Shown here piece after piece: positions 1 through 8,221 of a DNA stretch of 64,000 bases; positions within the stretch are counted from its first letter, which is position 1; every line of letters begins with the position of its first letter. A program made the position numbers and the translations under genes. The stretch is from Chryseobacterium sp. GVT01B (GTDB taxonomy: Bacteria; Bacteroidota; Bacteroidia; Flavobacteriales; Weeksellaceae). Below the pieces are notes generated by a model. That model worked only from the letters and a program-made list of their open reading frames with translations, had not been told where the DNA came from and ran no database searches. The stretch lies in contig NZ_JAHXYI010000011.1 in the NCBI RefSeq assembly GCF_019970045.1, positions 62,001-126,000 of the forward strand, written 5' to 3'.

Positions 1-632
1 TAATCATCCATAATCTGGAACGCAATCCCGATATGTTTTCCGAAATTGAAAATAGCTTTAGCATCTTTAAAATCTGCTTTTGCAATCAAAGCTCCGATCT
101 CAAATGAGGAAGCACTTAAAACTCCTGTTTTATAAGTAATCATTCTGATGTAGTCATCAAAAGTAACGTCTTTCTGAGTTTCAAAGTTGATATCGTACTG
201 CTGTCCTTCACAAAGCAGAAGCCCGGTGTGGGTAAATATTCTGATACATGCTTTAAAGATTTCAGGTTCCAAGTCCTCAAAAAACTTATAGGCTTTAAGC
301 ATCAGTCCGTCTCCGGAAAGAATTCCCACATTAAGACCGTGTAAAGTATGAATGGTAGGTTTATTTCTTCTTAAAGGAGCTTCATCCATAATATCATCAT
401 GGATCAGCGTGAAGTTATGGAAAAACTCGATAGCCAAAGCCGGCTTAATTGCCTGCTTAAGATCTCCGCCGAACATCTCACAAGCCATCAGCACCATAAT
501 AGGACGAAGACGCTTTCCACCATGGGAAATAATATAGTTCATCGGCTCATACAGCTCCGAAGGTTTATCTTTAAAAGTATATTTAGTGATGGCGTCCGCT
601 ACAATCTGCTGGTATCTGTCTAAAAATTCCAT
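1..632 (-). CDS. Polyprenyl synthetase (trans-isoprenyl diphosphate synthase), 3' part outside the window
   Basis: This gene begins at the ATG at 632 and runs off the left edge, so about 210 N-terminal residues are visible of the roughly 325 usual for the family. The GGKRLRP motif lies at residues 38-44 and the first aspartate-rich motif, DDIMD, at 79-83 followed by RR. The second aspartate motif (FQIMDD) is just reached at the window edge. The family condenses isopentenyl diphosphate onto an allylic primer; in flavobacteria the long-chain product usually feeds menaquinone side-chain synthesis. Product chain length cannot be judged from this fragment. It is divergent from nothing: the next genes to the right are also on the minus strand but about 100 bases away. 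Confidence 0.9.
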   Translation of the reverse strand, partial: MEFLDRYQQIVADAITKYTFKDKPSELYEPMNYIISHGGKRLRPIMVLMACEMFGGDLKQAIKPALAIEFFHNFTLIHDDIMDEAPLRRNKPTIHTLHGLNVGILSGDGLMLKAYKFFEDLEPEIFKACIRIFTHTGLLLCEGQQYDINFETQKDVTFDDYIRMITYKTGVLSASSFEIGALIAKADFKDAKAIFNFGKHIGIAFQIMDD

Positions 633-732
633 AAAATCTTTTAATTTGAACAAAAATACGATTTTTCGAGGCTTTATAAAACAAAAAACTTTGCCCAAAC
701 GGACAAAGTTTATATAATTATATGATTTGTTT

Positions 733-1875
733 TTAGAAAAGGAAGGTTACCACAAGATAGGTAATTGCTGCTACTATTGCAGAGATTGGAATGGTAAGAA
801 CCCAAGCCCAAAGTAAGCTTACTGTGATTCCCCATCTTACTGCTGAAATTCTTTTCGTTAATCCTACCCCGATGATAGAACCTGTAATCGTATGTGTAGT
901 AGATACAGGAATACCGAAGTGGTCTGTAATGAATAAGGTAATAGCTCCTGCAGTTTCTGCACTTACTCCTTCTAATGAAGTTACTTTCGTAATCTTCGTT
1001 CCCATTGTTTTGATGATTTTCCAACCACCACTCATTGTCCCTAAAGCAATAGCAATAAATGATACTAAAGGAACCCAGATATAATGCTGTGCAAAATAAT
1101 CAAAACGTCCTGCAGAAGGAATATTCAAATATTGTGTATCCTGAAGCATATTAACGTGATAATAAATTACCGCTGCTCCAATGATTCCCATTACTTTCTG
1201 AGCATCATTCAAACCATGTCCTAAGCTGAACAGAGCTGATGAAGCCAACTGCAATCTTTTGAAAGATTTATCTGCTTTGTGTGGGTTTGATTTTTTATAT
1301 AGGTGTACAATAATTAATGTGATAATAATAGAAATAATCATCCCTATAATTGGCGCCATGAAAATGAACAGGAAGATAGGAATAACTTTATCAAACTTTA
1401 CCACACCCTGATGTGTTACCTGGCTGAAAGCTTCTTTAACAGTGCTCCACATTCCAAGTTCTGGCTGTGCTGCTGCCACATCATGATAATCCATCATAAA
1501 AGCATGCATAAGAGCCGCTCCAAGGAAACCTCCGATCAATGTATGTGATGATGACGAAGGGATCCCGAACCACCATGTAAGCAGGTTCCAGGCAATCGCT
1601 GCCACAAGACCGGAAAATATAACTTCTAAGGTGATAAAATTCTCGTTAACTGTTTTGGCAATTGTATTACCAATTTTGAATTCTCCAATAATGTAAGCAG
1701 CAATAAAGAATGCTGCAAAGTTCCAAAGCGCTGCCCAAAGTACAGCCTGGAATGGAGTTAAAACTTTTGTAGAAACAATAGTCGCAATTGAGTTGGCTGC
1801 ATCATGAAAACCATTGATATAATCGAAGATCAGGGCCAACGCAATAATAACTACAAGTAAAATCGGAAATTCCAT
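733..1875 (-). CDS. PiT-family inorganic phosphate transporter
   Basis: The 380-residue protein is a polytopic inner-membrane symporter of the PHO4/PiT family, which takes up phosphate with a cation. The two inverted halves each carry the family signature: GFHDAANS at residues 22-29 and GLNDAQKVMG near residue 220. Each half also has a conserved serine-rich loop (GIPSSSSHT in the first, GIPVSTTHT in the second). Length is at the short end of the family, as in many bacterial PitA-type members. It lies 13 bases downstream of the DUF47 gene, a classical pit accessory arrangement, so the two are probably co-transcribed and share the repeat-bearing promoter upstream of 2527. Confidence 0.93.
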   Translation of the reverse strand: MEFPILLVVIIALALIFDYINGFHDAANSIATIVSTKVLTPFQAVLWAALWNFAAFFIAAYIIGEFKIGNTIAKTVNENFITLEVIFSGLVAAIAWNLLTWWFGIPSSSSHTLIGGFLGAALMHAFMMDYHDVAAAQPELGMWSTVKEAFSQVTHQGVVKFDKVIPIFLFIFMAPIIGMIISIIITLIIVHLYKKSNPHKADKSFKRLQLASSALFSLGHGLNDAQKVMGIIGAAVIYYHVNMLQDTQYLNIPSAGRFDYFAQHYIWVPLVSFIAIALGTMSGGWKIIKTMGTKITKVTSLEGVSAETAGAITLFITDHFGIPVSTTHTITGSIIGVGLTKRISAVRWGITVSLLWAWVLTIPISAIVAAITYLVVTFLF

Positions 1876-1888
1876 TTTTTGCTATGTA

Positions 1889-2527
1889 TTAGGCGTATTT
1901 AATCATGATGTTCTCAATTGTATTGGCAACATCTTCTGCTTTGTCCGTTACAATTTCAAGGTAGTTCAATACAGATGAAACTTTAATAATGTTAATTGCA
2001 TCATTAGTTTCAAATAATTCTACCATTGAATTGGAAAGCAAATCGTCAGCAATATTCTCAATAGAGTTCACTTTAATACAAGCTTCTTTCACCTGCTCCA
2101 TATTTTTGAACCCTTTAAGGTTTTTCATAGCATTCTGAATTTCAAGACATGCTTTATGGATCAATAAAGAGAAGTCTGAATAAGCCTTCATCTCAGGTGA
2201 TTTGTATAGGAAAATATATTTTGTGGAAGCGTAGATATAATCAGCGATATCATCCAGTCCTGTTGCCAATGTGTGGATATCCTCACGGTCAAAAGGTGTA
2301 ATGAAGTTTTTCCCTAATTCTACGAAAATTTCGTGAGTAAGTTCATCATTCTTGTGTTCGAAGTCACTCATTTTCTTCAACATAGAATCGTCATTAAGAT
2401 CGAAATCTTTGATTCCTGTGTTGAAATCTTCTGACATTGCAACTAGATTTTCAGTTACTTTTTCGAAAAGTACAAAGAAGATTTTATCTTTTGGTTGAAA
2501 AGCGTGGAAAATATTACCAATTCCCAT
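1889..2527 (-). CDS. DUF47 family protein, PhoU-like partner of the PiT transporter
   Basis: This 212-residue, all-helical, acidic cytoplasmic protein matches the DUF47/TIGR00153 family, which is related in fold to PhoU and is nearly always encoded directly before a pit transporter. It starts MGIGNIFHAFQPKDKIFF and contains conserved helices with acidic pairs (for example DGLDDIADYIY-like residues near 90-100) of the type that bind metal clusters in PhoU relatives. The family is thought to modulate phosphate transport; a precise biochemical role is not established. It is the first gene of a two-gene operon with the transporter. Confidence 0.88.
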   Translation of the reverse strand: MGIGNIFHAFQPKDKIFFVLFEKVTENLVAMSEDFNTGIKDFDLNDDSMLKKMSDFEHKNDELTHEIFVELGKNFITPFDREDIHTLATGLDDIADYIYASTKYIFLYKSPEMKAYSDFSLLIHKACLEIQNAMKNLKGFKNMEQVKEACIKVNSIENIADDLLSNSMVELFETNDAINIIKVSSVLNYLEIVTDKAEDVANTIENIMIKYA

Positions 2528-2551
2528 TTTTTAGTATTTATAATTCGTGTG

Positions 2552-2618
2552 CAAATTTCTTAAAAAAGGATTGTACGTGAAACTATATGACATTAAGTTT
2601 TGTTAACATTCGCTTAAC
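2552..2618 (-). promoter_or_regulatory. Candidate Pho-type promoter of the DUF47-pit operon
   Basis: On the minus strand a -7-like box GAAATTTG (2559-2552, one mismatch to TAnnTTTG) lies 25 bases before the ATG. Upstream, TTAA-core direct repeats start at 2593, 2603 and 2614, spacings of 10 and 11 bp. The offsets from the upstream end of the -7 box (34, 44 and 55 bp) are the same as three of the repeats in front of the SusC-like gene at 42925. The Pho interpretation is inferred from the shared pattern and from the phosphate-transporter context. Confidence 0.5.
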
Positions 2619-2636
2619 TCCTGATTATCAAATAAA

Positions 2637-2660
2637 AAAACCGGCATTAAGGCCGGTTTT
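2637..2660 (-). terminator. Rho-independent terminator of the helicase gene
   Basis: Nine-base arms AAAACCGGC/GCCGGTTTT surround a six-base loop. On the minus strand the stem is followed by a run of T residues (A run at 2634-2640 on the plus strand). It lies just past the helicase stop codon and before the DUF47 promoter. Confidence 0.85.
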
Positions 2661-2679
2661 ATATAGTAATTTGTGAGAT

Positions 2680-4386
2680 TTAGTTTGCTACTTCAGCTCT
2701 CATATCTTTTCCTTTGAACTTCATGGATTGAATATTGCTCAAGACATTGTCTTTAAACGATTTTTCAACTTCGAAGAAAGAGAATTTCTCTAAGATTTCG
2801 ATATCTCCGATTTCAGCTCTTTTTTTGGATTTTCCATCACCAGTGGCCTTATTGATAATATCTAAAACATCAAGCTTCTTCAAATGGTCTTTTTTCCCAA
2901 GATTAAAGAAGAATCTTACCATACTCTCATCTCTTCTTCTTGGCTTTCCACCACGATCTCTGTCTCTTCCGCGATCTCTGTCTCTGCTGTCTCTGTCACG
3001 TCCGCGGTCTCTGTCTCTATCACGTCCACGGTCTCTTCTTGAGTAATCATCATCTCTGCTGCTTAATTTCTGCTCAACAAGATCGTGTTTATCTTTGTAA
3101 TATAAAGCAAGATCCTTCAATTGGAACTGTAGCAACTGGTGCACCAATTCTTCTTTTGTAAATTTGCTTAGATCCGGGATTAGGCTATCATCAAATTCGA
3201 AAAGATCCTCGTGCTCCGTTAATAATTTTTCGAATACACCTCCTACCTGAGCTTTGATAATATCATCACCCGTTGGAATGAATTTTTCGTTAATTTCAAT
3301 TTTTGTTGCAGATTTGATCTGTTTCAGTTTTCTGCTTTCTTCAGGCTTTATTAAGGCCATAGAAATACCGTCTTTTCCAGCTCTACCTGTTCTTCCGCTT
3401 CTGTGAACGAATACTTCAGGATCATCTGGTAAAGAGAAGTGAATAACGTGTGTAAGAGAGTTTACATCCAATCCTCTTGCTGCAACGTCTGTCGCTACAA
3501 GAATATCAATGTTTTTCAATCTGAATTTCTTCATTACTGTATCTCTCTGCGCCTGAGAAAGATCACCATGAAGAGCATCAGCTGCATACCCGTTCTGCAT
3601 CAGGAAATCTGCAACCTCCTGAGTTTCCATTCTTGTTCTACAGAAAATAATGGAATACTGATTAGGGTTGGCATCGATTAATCTCTTCAACGCTTCTTTT
3701 TTCTGACGGTACCCTACTACATAGTATTCGTGAGTAATGTTCTTCTTCACTTCGTTGATAGAACCTACTGAAATACGGTGTGGTTTTGTAAGGTAATTTT
3801 TGGAAATTCTTTCTACCTCTTTATTCATCGTTGCAGAGAATAAGAAAGTTTGTTTAGTTTCCGGAGTTTCGCTTAGAATGGTTTCCAATTCGTCTTTGAA
3901 TCCCATAGAAAGCATTTCATCGGCTTCGTCTAATACTAACCAATGAATCGCAGAAAAGTCAAGTGCTTTTCTGTTGATAAGATCAATTACTCTTCCCGGA
4001 GTTCCCACAATAATCTGTGGTTTATCCTTCAGAGATCTCATCTGGTCTACAATACTACTTCCACCATAAACTGCAGTAGTTTTGATGTCTTTCATGTACT
4101 TAGAGTAATTCTTTATGTCCTTCGAAATCTGAAGACATAATTCCCGTGTCGGACAAAGCACCAATAATTGGATTTTGCGACTCGTATCGTCAATCATATC
4201 CAAAATCGGAAGCGAAAACGCTGCTGTCTTGCCTGTCCCTGTTTGCGCAAGTGCGATCAAGTCGCGAATATCTGAAAGAATAAAAGGGATAGTCTGTTTT
4301 TGGATTTCTGTTGGGCTTTCGTAGCCCAGTTCGCCAATTGCCTTAAGGATATCAGGACTTAAATTGGTTTCCGTAAATAAATTCAT
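2680..4386 (-). CDS. DEAD-box ATP-dependent RNA helicase with RD-rich linker and DbpA-like RNA-binding domain
   Basis: The 568-residue protein has a complete DEAD-box core: Q motif around residues 21-33, motif I AQTGTGKT at 47-54, DEAD at 153-156, SAT at 184-186, and the HRSGRTGRAG motif in the second RecA domain. After the core comes a highly charged tract of alternating Arg and Asp (about residues 447-485), then about 80 C-terminal residues resembling a DbpA/CsdA RNA-binding domain (starting near VRFFFNLGKK). Such proteins remodel RNA in ribosome assembly or cold adaptation; which one cannot be told here. The start is the only ATG that gives the usual Q-motif spacing. A TATCTTTG box lies just upstream. 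Confidence 0.93.
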   Translation of the reverse strand: MNLFTETNLSPDILKAIGELGYESPTEIQKQTIPFILSDIRDLIALAQTGTGKTAAFSLPILDMIDDTSRKIQLLVLCPTRELCLQISKDIKNYSKYMKDIKTTAVYGGSSIVDQMRSLKDKPQIIVGTPGRVIDLINRKALDFSAIHWLVLDEADEMLSMGFKDELETILSETPETKQTFLFSATMNKEVERISKNYLTKPHRISVGSINEVKKNITHEYYVVGYRQKKEALKRLIDANPNQYSIIFCRTRMETQEVADFLMQNGYAADALHGDLSQAQRDTVMKKFRLKNIDILVATDVAARGLDVNSLTHVIHFSLPDDPEVFVHRSGRTGRAGKDGISMALIKPEESRKLKQIKSATKIEINEKFIPTGDDIIKAQVGGVFEKLLTEHEDLFEFDDSLIPDLSKFTKEELVHQLLQFQLKDLALYYKDKHDLVEQKLSSRDDDYSRRDRGRDRDRDRGRDRDSRDRDRGRDRDRGGKPRRRDESMVRFFFNLGKKDHLKKLDVLDIINKATGDGKSKKRAEIGDIEILEKFSFFEVEKSFKDNVLSNIQSMKFKGKDMRAEVAN

Positions 4387-4406
4387 TAACTATTTTAAAA
4401 TTTTTG

Positions 4407-4414
4407 CAAAGATA
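4407..4414 (-). promoter_or_regulatory. -7 box (TAnnTTTG) of the helicase gene
   Basis: Read on the minus strand the sequence is TATCTTTG, a full match to the Bacteroidota -7 element, about 20 bases before the helicase ATG. No convincing -33 TTTG was found at the expected distance. Confidence 0.55.
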
Positions 4415-4955
4415 CAACAAATATTTGACTTGTTTTTGAATAAAGTTTTAAATATACAATCTTAAATTCAGAATCTTTTAATATTTCTTTGATTTTTTGA
4501 AAATTAAATGTAAAAAAAACAGCCTTAAACTAAGGACTTGTTAAACATTATTTTTTTTTATTAAATTGGATTGATTTTTTCTGTGAAATTTATGAATTTT
4601 CAAAAATAAAACCATAGAACGTAAATTTTTCTCTTTTTATATTATTATGCAAAACATTACATCTATCACAAAAGACCACTCTAAAATGACATAAAAATAT
4701 CGTCAAATGAATAAGAAGAACTTCAGGTATTTGGTACTTGGCAGCGCCTTACTGACCAACCTATTTTAATCACCAATCCGTCACTGCTGATTCCTTTATC
4801 ACCCAATATCCGGGTATTACCTATAGTGAAAGTTTTAAAACCTGAATAGATTTTGTACATTTGAATTGTGGTACAAATTTCCAATTCTAAATTTCCGGAT
4901 TGAAAAGCCTACCCAAATCTGACTTAGCAACAACACTAAAAACACCTCACACAAT
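4415..4955. other. Long AT-rich intergenic region with a decayed ORF
   Basis: This gap separates the divergent helicase and DUF2461 genes. Apart from the broken signal-peptide ORF at 4707-4880 I see no gene, RNA or convincing terminator. Its T- and A-tracts (for example 4551-4560) fit a promoter-rich spacer. Confidence 0.6.
4707..4880 (+). pseudogene. Possible remnant of an exported-protein gene
   Basis: An ATG at 4707 opens a 20-codon reading frame with a signal-peptide look (MNKKNFRYLVLGSALLTNLF), then a stop. A +1 shift at that stop continues an open frame of about 30 residues (including SFITQYPGITYSESFK) to another stop near 4846. This fits a frameshifted or truncated exported protein, but the remnant is too short to assign to a family, and a short real peptide cannot be excluded. 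Confidence 0.3.
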
Positions 4956-5621
4956 ATGTCTGCAAGCATTTCTTCCAAAACATTTGATTTTTTAACCAAA
5001 TTAAACAAAAACAATAACCGCGAGTGGTTTAATGAAAATAAAAATCTTTACATTGAATCTCAGCAAAATGTGGTGTCATTTCTTGATGAACTGATTAAAG
5101 AGATGTCTGGTTTTGATGAAGAACTTGCTAAAATTGACAGTAAAAAAGCGCTGTTCAGAATTTACAGAGACACGAGATTTTCAAAAGATAAGTCGCCTTA
5201 TAAAACTAATTTCGGAGCTTCACTGGGAATGGGAAAAGGCAATCAGAAAGGTGGTTATTATCTTCACATGGAACCCGGAAAATCCTTTTTAGCAGGAGGG
5301 ATTTATATGCCTGAATCTTCAGTTCTGAAAGAAGTACGCAAAGAAATATCGTTATATGGTGATGATTTCCTCAAAATTCTCAATAATAAAGATTTTAAAA
5401 AGCACTTTCCGGAACTTGATCAGGACGACAAACTGAAAAAAATCCCACAAGGTTTCGAAAAAGAAGATCCTATGGGAGAATATCTTAAACTTAAAAATTT
5501 CATTGTAGTATATTCTTTAAAAGACGAGGAAGTACTGGATAAAAATGCAGTGGAAAATATGACTAAAGTTTTCAAGGTGATGAAGCCCTTCAATGATTTC
5601 CTGAACACTCCTTTTCTTTAA
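4956..5621 (+). CDS. DUF2461 domain-containing protein
   Basis: This 221-residue soluble protein matches the DUF2461/TIGR02453 family, recognisable by the N-terminal FLxxLxxNNNREWFxENK segment (about residues 12-28), the FRIYRDTRFSKDKSPYKTNFG block (about 67-87) and the GGYYLHMEPGKSFLAGGIYMPE block (about 98-120). Members are widespread in bacteria and fungi but no biochemical function is established. It appears monocistronic, flanked by long spacers. Confidence 0.88.
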   Translation: MSASISSKTFDFLTKLNKNNNREWFNENKNLYIESQQNVVSFLDELIKEMSGFDEELAKIDSKKALFRIYRDTRFSKDKSPYKTNFGASLGMGKGNQKGGYYLHMEPGKSFLAGGIYMPESSVLKEVRKEISLYGDDFLKILNNKDFKKHFPELDQDDKLKKIPQGFEKEDPMGEYLKLKNFIVVYSLKDEEVLDKNAVENMTKVFKVMKPFNDFLNTPFL

Positions 5622-5846
5622 TTAATCTGAAATACAGAGATTTCTTAGCCACAGGTAGTACAGATTTTCACAGATAATTAATAATAAGCTTTCTATTTCT
5701 GAATATTTTACAAAGTTTCAGAGGATAAAGACGTCTCTGTGACCAATTTAAAATCTATTAAAAAATAATTGATTACAAAATCAGAAACAAAAGAAAATCA
5801 ACCTATTATATTTAACATTTTTTAAGAAAAGTTTTACATTTTTGCT

Positions 5847-5854
5847 TATCTTTG
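5847..5854 (+). promoter_or_regulatory. -7 box (TAnnTTTG) upstream of the FkbM methyltransferase
   Basis: TATCTTTG is a full match to the -7 consensus. It overlaps the TTG at 5852 that would otherwise be the longest start, so transcription should begin downstream of that codon. This favours the ATG at 5876 as the true start. Confidence 0.6.
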
Positions 5855-5875
5855 CTGTTCGTCAAAAAGCTTACG

Positions 5876-6670
5876 ATGTCTTTATACCAAAAAATCGCAG
5901 AAAAACTACAATATATAAGTCCGAATTTCTATAAAAAAAGATATTTCAAAACGTTAAATAATCTTAATAAAAATAATTTTTCGGAACGCAATGTAGAACC
6001 GGAACTGGTATGGATCAAAGAATACCTTCCTAAAAATGCTGTTATATTAGACATTGGTGCGAATGTAGGAACTTTCCTATATCAACTGGAAAACGCATTG
6101 AACCATGATAACATTTATGGTTTTGAACCCAATAAAAAGCTTTGCAGACGATTGAAAAGACTGTTTCCAGCCATGCATGTCTTTCCTCTGGCTCTTTCTG
6201 ATGAAAACAGTATTGCCGAGTTCAAAGTACCTATTATTAACGGAAAAACGGTTGCTTCCCGCGGTACTTTAAACACTTCTTACAAAGAGAAAGGAGAAGA
6301 GAAAAGCTATACTGAGAAAGTAAAAGTGATCAAACTGGATGAATGGGCTGCACTTGAACATTTCAACAGACTTGATTTTATCAAAATAGACGTTGAAGGA
6401 AATGAAATAAAAACCCTTTCCGGAGCGAGAGAAACTATCAGACAGTTCAAACCAACTTTGATGGTTGAAATGGAACAAAGACACCACCAAACTCCTATAT
6501 GGAATGAAATATCTGAAGTGATGAGCTGGGGATATGAAGCGAAATATCTGAACAGAAACAGCTTTACCCTGGAAAATCTTACAGAGGATATTATAACACA
6601 AAATACAAACGACGAAAAAAATAAAACCCAGTACATCAACAATATTATTTTCATACCTAAAAACATTTAA
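5876..6670 (+). CDS. FkbM family SAM-dependent methyltransferase
   Basis: The predicted 264-residue protein has a class I methyltransferase fold typical of FkbM/Methyltransf_21: the SAM-binding motif I in ILDIGANVGTFLYQLE, an acidic GFEPNKK at the end of strand two, and the DFIKIDVEGNEIKTL block characteristic of FkbM. Such enzymes O-methylate sugars or glycan precursors. The neighbours (a flippase 9 bases downstream and glycosyltransferases beyond) suggest a role in modifying surface polysaccharide. A TTG eight codons upstream (5852) is rejected because it sits inside the -7 promoter element. Confidence 0.85.
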   Translation: MSLYQKIAEKLQYISPNFYKKRYFKTLNNLNKNNFSERNVEPELVWIKEYLPKNAVILDIGANVGTFLYQLENALNHDNIYGFEPNKKLCRRLKRLFPAMHVFPLALSDENSIAEFKVPIINGKTVASRGTLNTSYKEKGEEKSYTEKVKVIKLDEWAALEHFNRLDFIKIDVEGNEIKTLSGARETIRQFKPTLMVEMEQRHHQTPIWNEISEVMSWGYEAKYLNRNSFTLENLTEDIITQNTNDEKNKTQYINNIIFIPKNI

Positions 6671-6679
6671 AACGACTTT

Positions 6680-8179
6680 ATGAGTGTAGTAGCGAGACAA
6701 GGCTTCAAATATTCCATTATCGGTTATATTGGTTTTTTGCTGGGCACAGTTTCCGCAATATTCATATTTCCGAATGATTTTGAATTTTACGGAAAGCTTC
6801 GCTACATTCTTCCTACCGCAGAGATGCTGGTGCCTTTTGTGGTCCTGGGAATTTCATATTCCAACGTGAAGTTTTTTCACACAGTGGAAAGAGACGGCAA
6901 AAAACAAAACATGCTCTCATTGTCGTTGCTCACTGTTTTCATCAACTTTCTGATTTTCACGGTTGTATTTTTTATACTTCCCTATTTTTATCCAAAATTC
7001 AGACACTCGGAAGCATGGAAGATCAAAGAAATGATTCTTCCGCTGATTTTAATCCTTTCGTTTTGTGCTATTTTCAATAAATACACTTCCAATTATAAAA
7101 GAATTGTGGTTTCAAATATTTTCGACAATCTGTTTCCGAAAATTGCAAATCTGGGAGCTTTCTGTCTTTTTTTCTTTGCTTTATCACAGAATATTACTGC
7201 TGCAATATCGCAGAAAATAGCCTTTGCATTCTTTTTTGGAATCTTCTTTTTAATGCTTTTGGGGTATATATACTACACCAACAAACTGGAGAAAATCAAG
7301 CTTGATTTTAATACGGATTATTTTAAGAAAAATAATTTCTGGAAAGAGTTCTTCAATTACAGTTTCTTCGGATTCCTGGGAACTTTTGGAAATTACCTGG
7401 CCATCAACAGCTTTATGATCGGAGAATTTATGGGAATGGAAGAGGTAGGAATCTATTCTGTTTTGTATGCGCTGATCTCGTTAATCTCTATTCCGCAGCT
7501 TGGATTATTTAATATTTCCGCTCCTATCATCAACAAGACTCTGGCAGACGGAGATATGGAGGAACTGGACAGATTTCACAAGAAAACATCTTTAACGTTA
7601 TATTTCCTTGGTGCTGTCTTATTCTCATGTATTATGGTGGGATTCCCGTATCTGACACAATTTATGCCCAAAAACGGAACGATGCTCAGAGAATATGAGC
7701 CTGTAGTATGGATCTGGGGTTCTGCTGTGCTGATAGATCTGGCAACAGGTTTCAACGGAAATATTATTTCGCTTTCAAAATATTACAGATTCAATATTCT
7801 GGTAATGCTTTTACTGGCCGGGCTGACTATTGGGCTTAACTATTATTTCATTAAAAATACAGACCTTAAACTGATTGGAATTGCTCTATCTACAGCTATT
7901 TCTCTTTCCATCTACAATGTAGTGAAGATTATTTTCAACTATTTTGTATTTAAAGTTTCACCGTTGAGTATTGAAATGATTTTTGTTTCCATTATCTGTA
8001 CGTTGGCGATTACCGTGGCTATTGTTCTTCCCAACTTCAACAGCAATCTGATCAACCTGGTTTATAAGCCGGCAGTTGTTCTGATCCTGATCTATATCGG
8101 AAATTACTTCACCAAGATTTTCCCGATTGAAGATTATCTGAATATGAAGTTTATCAAGAGTGTATTTAAGATTAAATAG
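6680..8179 (+). CDS. Polysaccharide flippase-like membrane protein (Wzx/MATE-like fold)
   Basis: The 499-residue protein is almost entirely hydrophobic, with about 14 predicted membrane helices (for example near residues 14-30, 45-62, 83-105, 115-133, 148-168). Polar inter-helix loops and the overall length fit the polysaccharide biosynthesis/export superfamily (Wzx). Its role would be to flip a lipid-linked glycan across the inner membrane. It follows the FkbM methyltransferase by 9 bases, so the two form an operon. The substrate cannot be deduced. Confidence 0.82.
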   Translation: MSVVARQGFKYSIIGYIGFLLGTVSAIFIFPNDFEFYGKLRYILPTAEMLVPFVVLGISYSNVKFFHTVERDGKKQNMLSLSLLTVFINFLIFTVVFFILPYFYPKFRHSEAWKIKEMILPLILILSFCAIFNKYTSNYKRIVVSNIFDNLFPKIANLGAFCLFFFALSQNITAAISQKIAFAFFFGIFFLMLLGYIYYTNKLEKIKLDFNTDYFKKNNFWKEFFNYSFFGFLGTFGNYLAINSFMIGEFMGMEEVGIYSVLYALISLISIPQLGLFNISAPIINKTLADGDMEELDRFHKKTSLTLYFLGAVLFSCIMVGFPYLTQFMPKNGTMLREYEPVVWIWGSAVLIDLATGFNGNIISLSKYYRFNILVMLLLAGLTIGLNYYFIKNTDLKLIGIALSTAISLSIYNVVKIIFNYFVFKVSPLSIEMIFVSIICTLAITVAIVLPNFNSNLINLVYKPAVVLILIYIGNYFTKIFPIEDYLNMKFIKSVFKIK

Positions 8180-8188
8180 TTTTTTAAC

Positions 8189-8217
8189 GAATAAAGCGAA
8201 GGCATTTACCTTTATTC
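8189..8217. terminator. Hairpin between convergent flippase and glycosyltransferase genes
   Basis: Outer arms GAATA/TATTC and inner arms AAGG/CCTT fold into an interrupted hairpin in the 42-base gap between convergent genes. T-rich flanks exist on both sides, so it could terminate both transcripts, but the stem is imperfect. Confidence 0.4.
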
Positions 8218-8221
8218 TTAT

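Noticed and set aside
733..1084. ORFs on both strands overlapping the PiT gene (for example 710-1024 minus and 791-1084 plus)
   Set aside because: They are shadows of a gene with clear family motifs; their products have no domain features.
2735..3161. Plus-strand ORFs rich in Ser, Leu and Arg opposite the helicase RD tract
   Set aside because: Antisense translation of the Arg-Asp repeat gives low-complexity sequence; no independent evidence.
5622..5846. CCACAGGTAGTACAGATTTTCACAGATAA-like sequence suggesting a dispersed repeat in the DUF2461-FkbM gap
   Set aside because: Similar CCACAGATT segments near 35396 and 35501 are short and diverged; not enough to define an element within this window.
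5852..5875. Longer TTG start for the FkbM methyltransferase
   Set aside because: The TTG is part of the -7 promoter box TATCTTTG; the ATG at 5876 is downstream of the expected transcription start.
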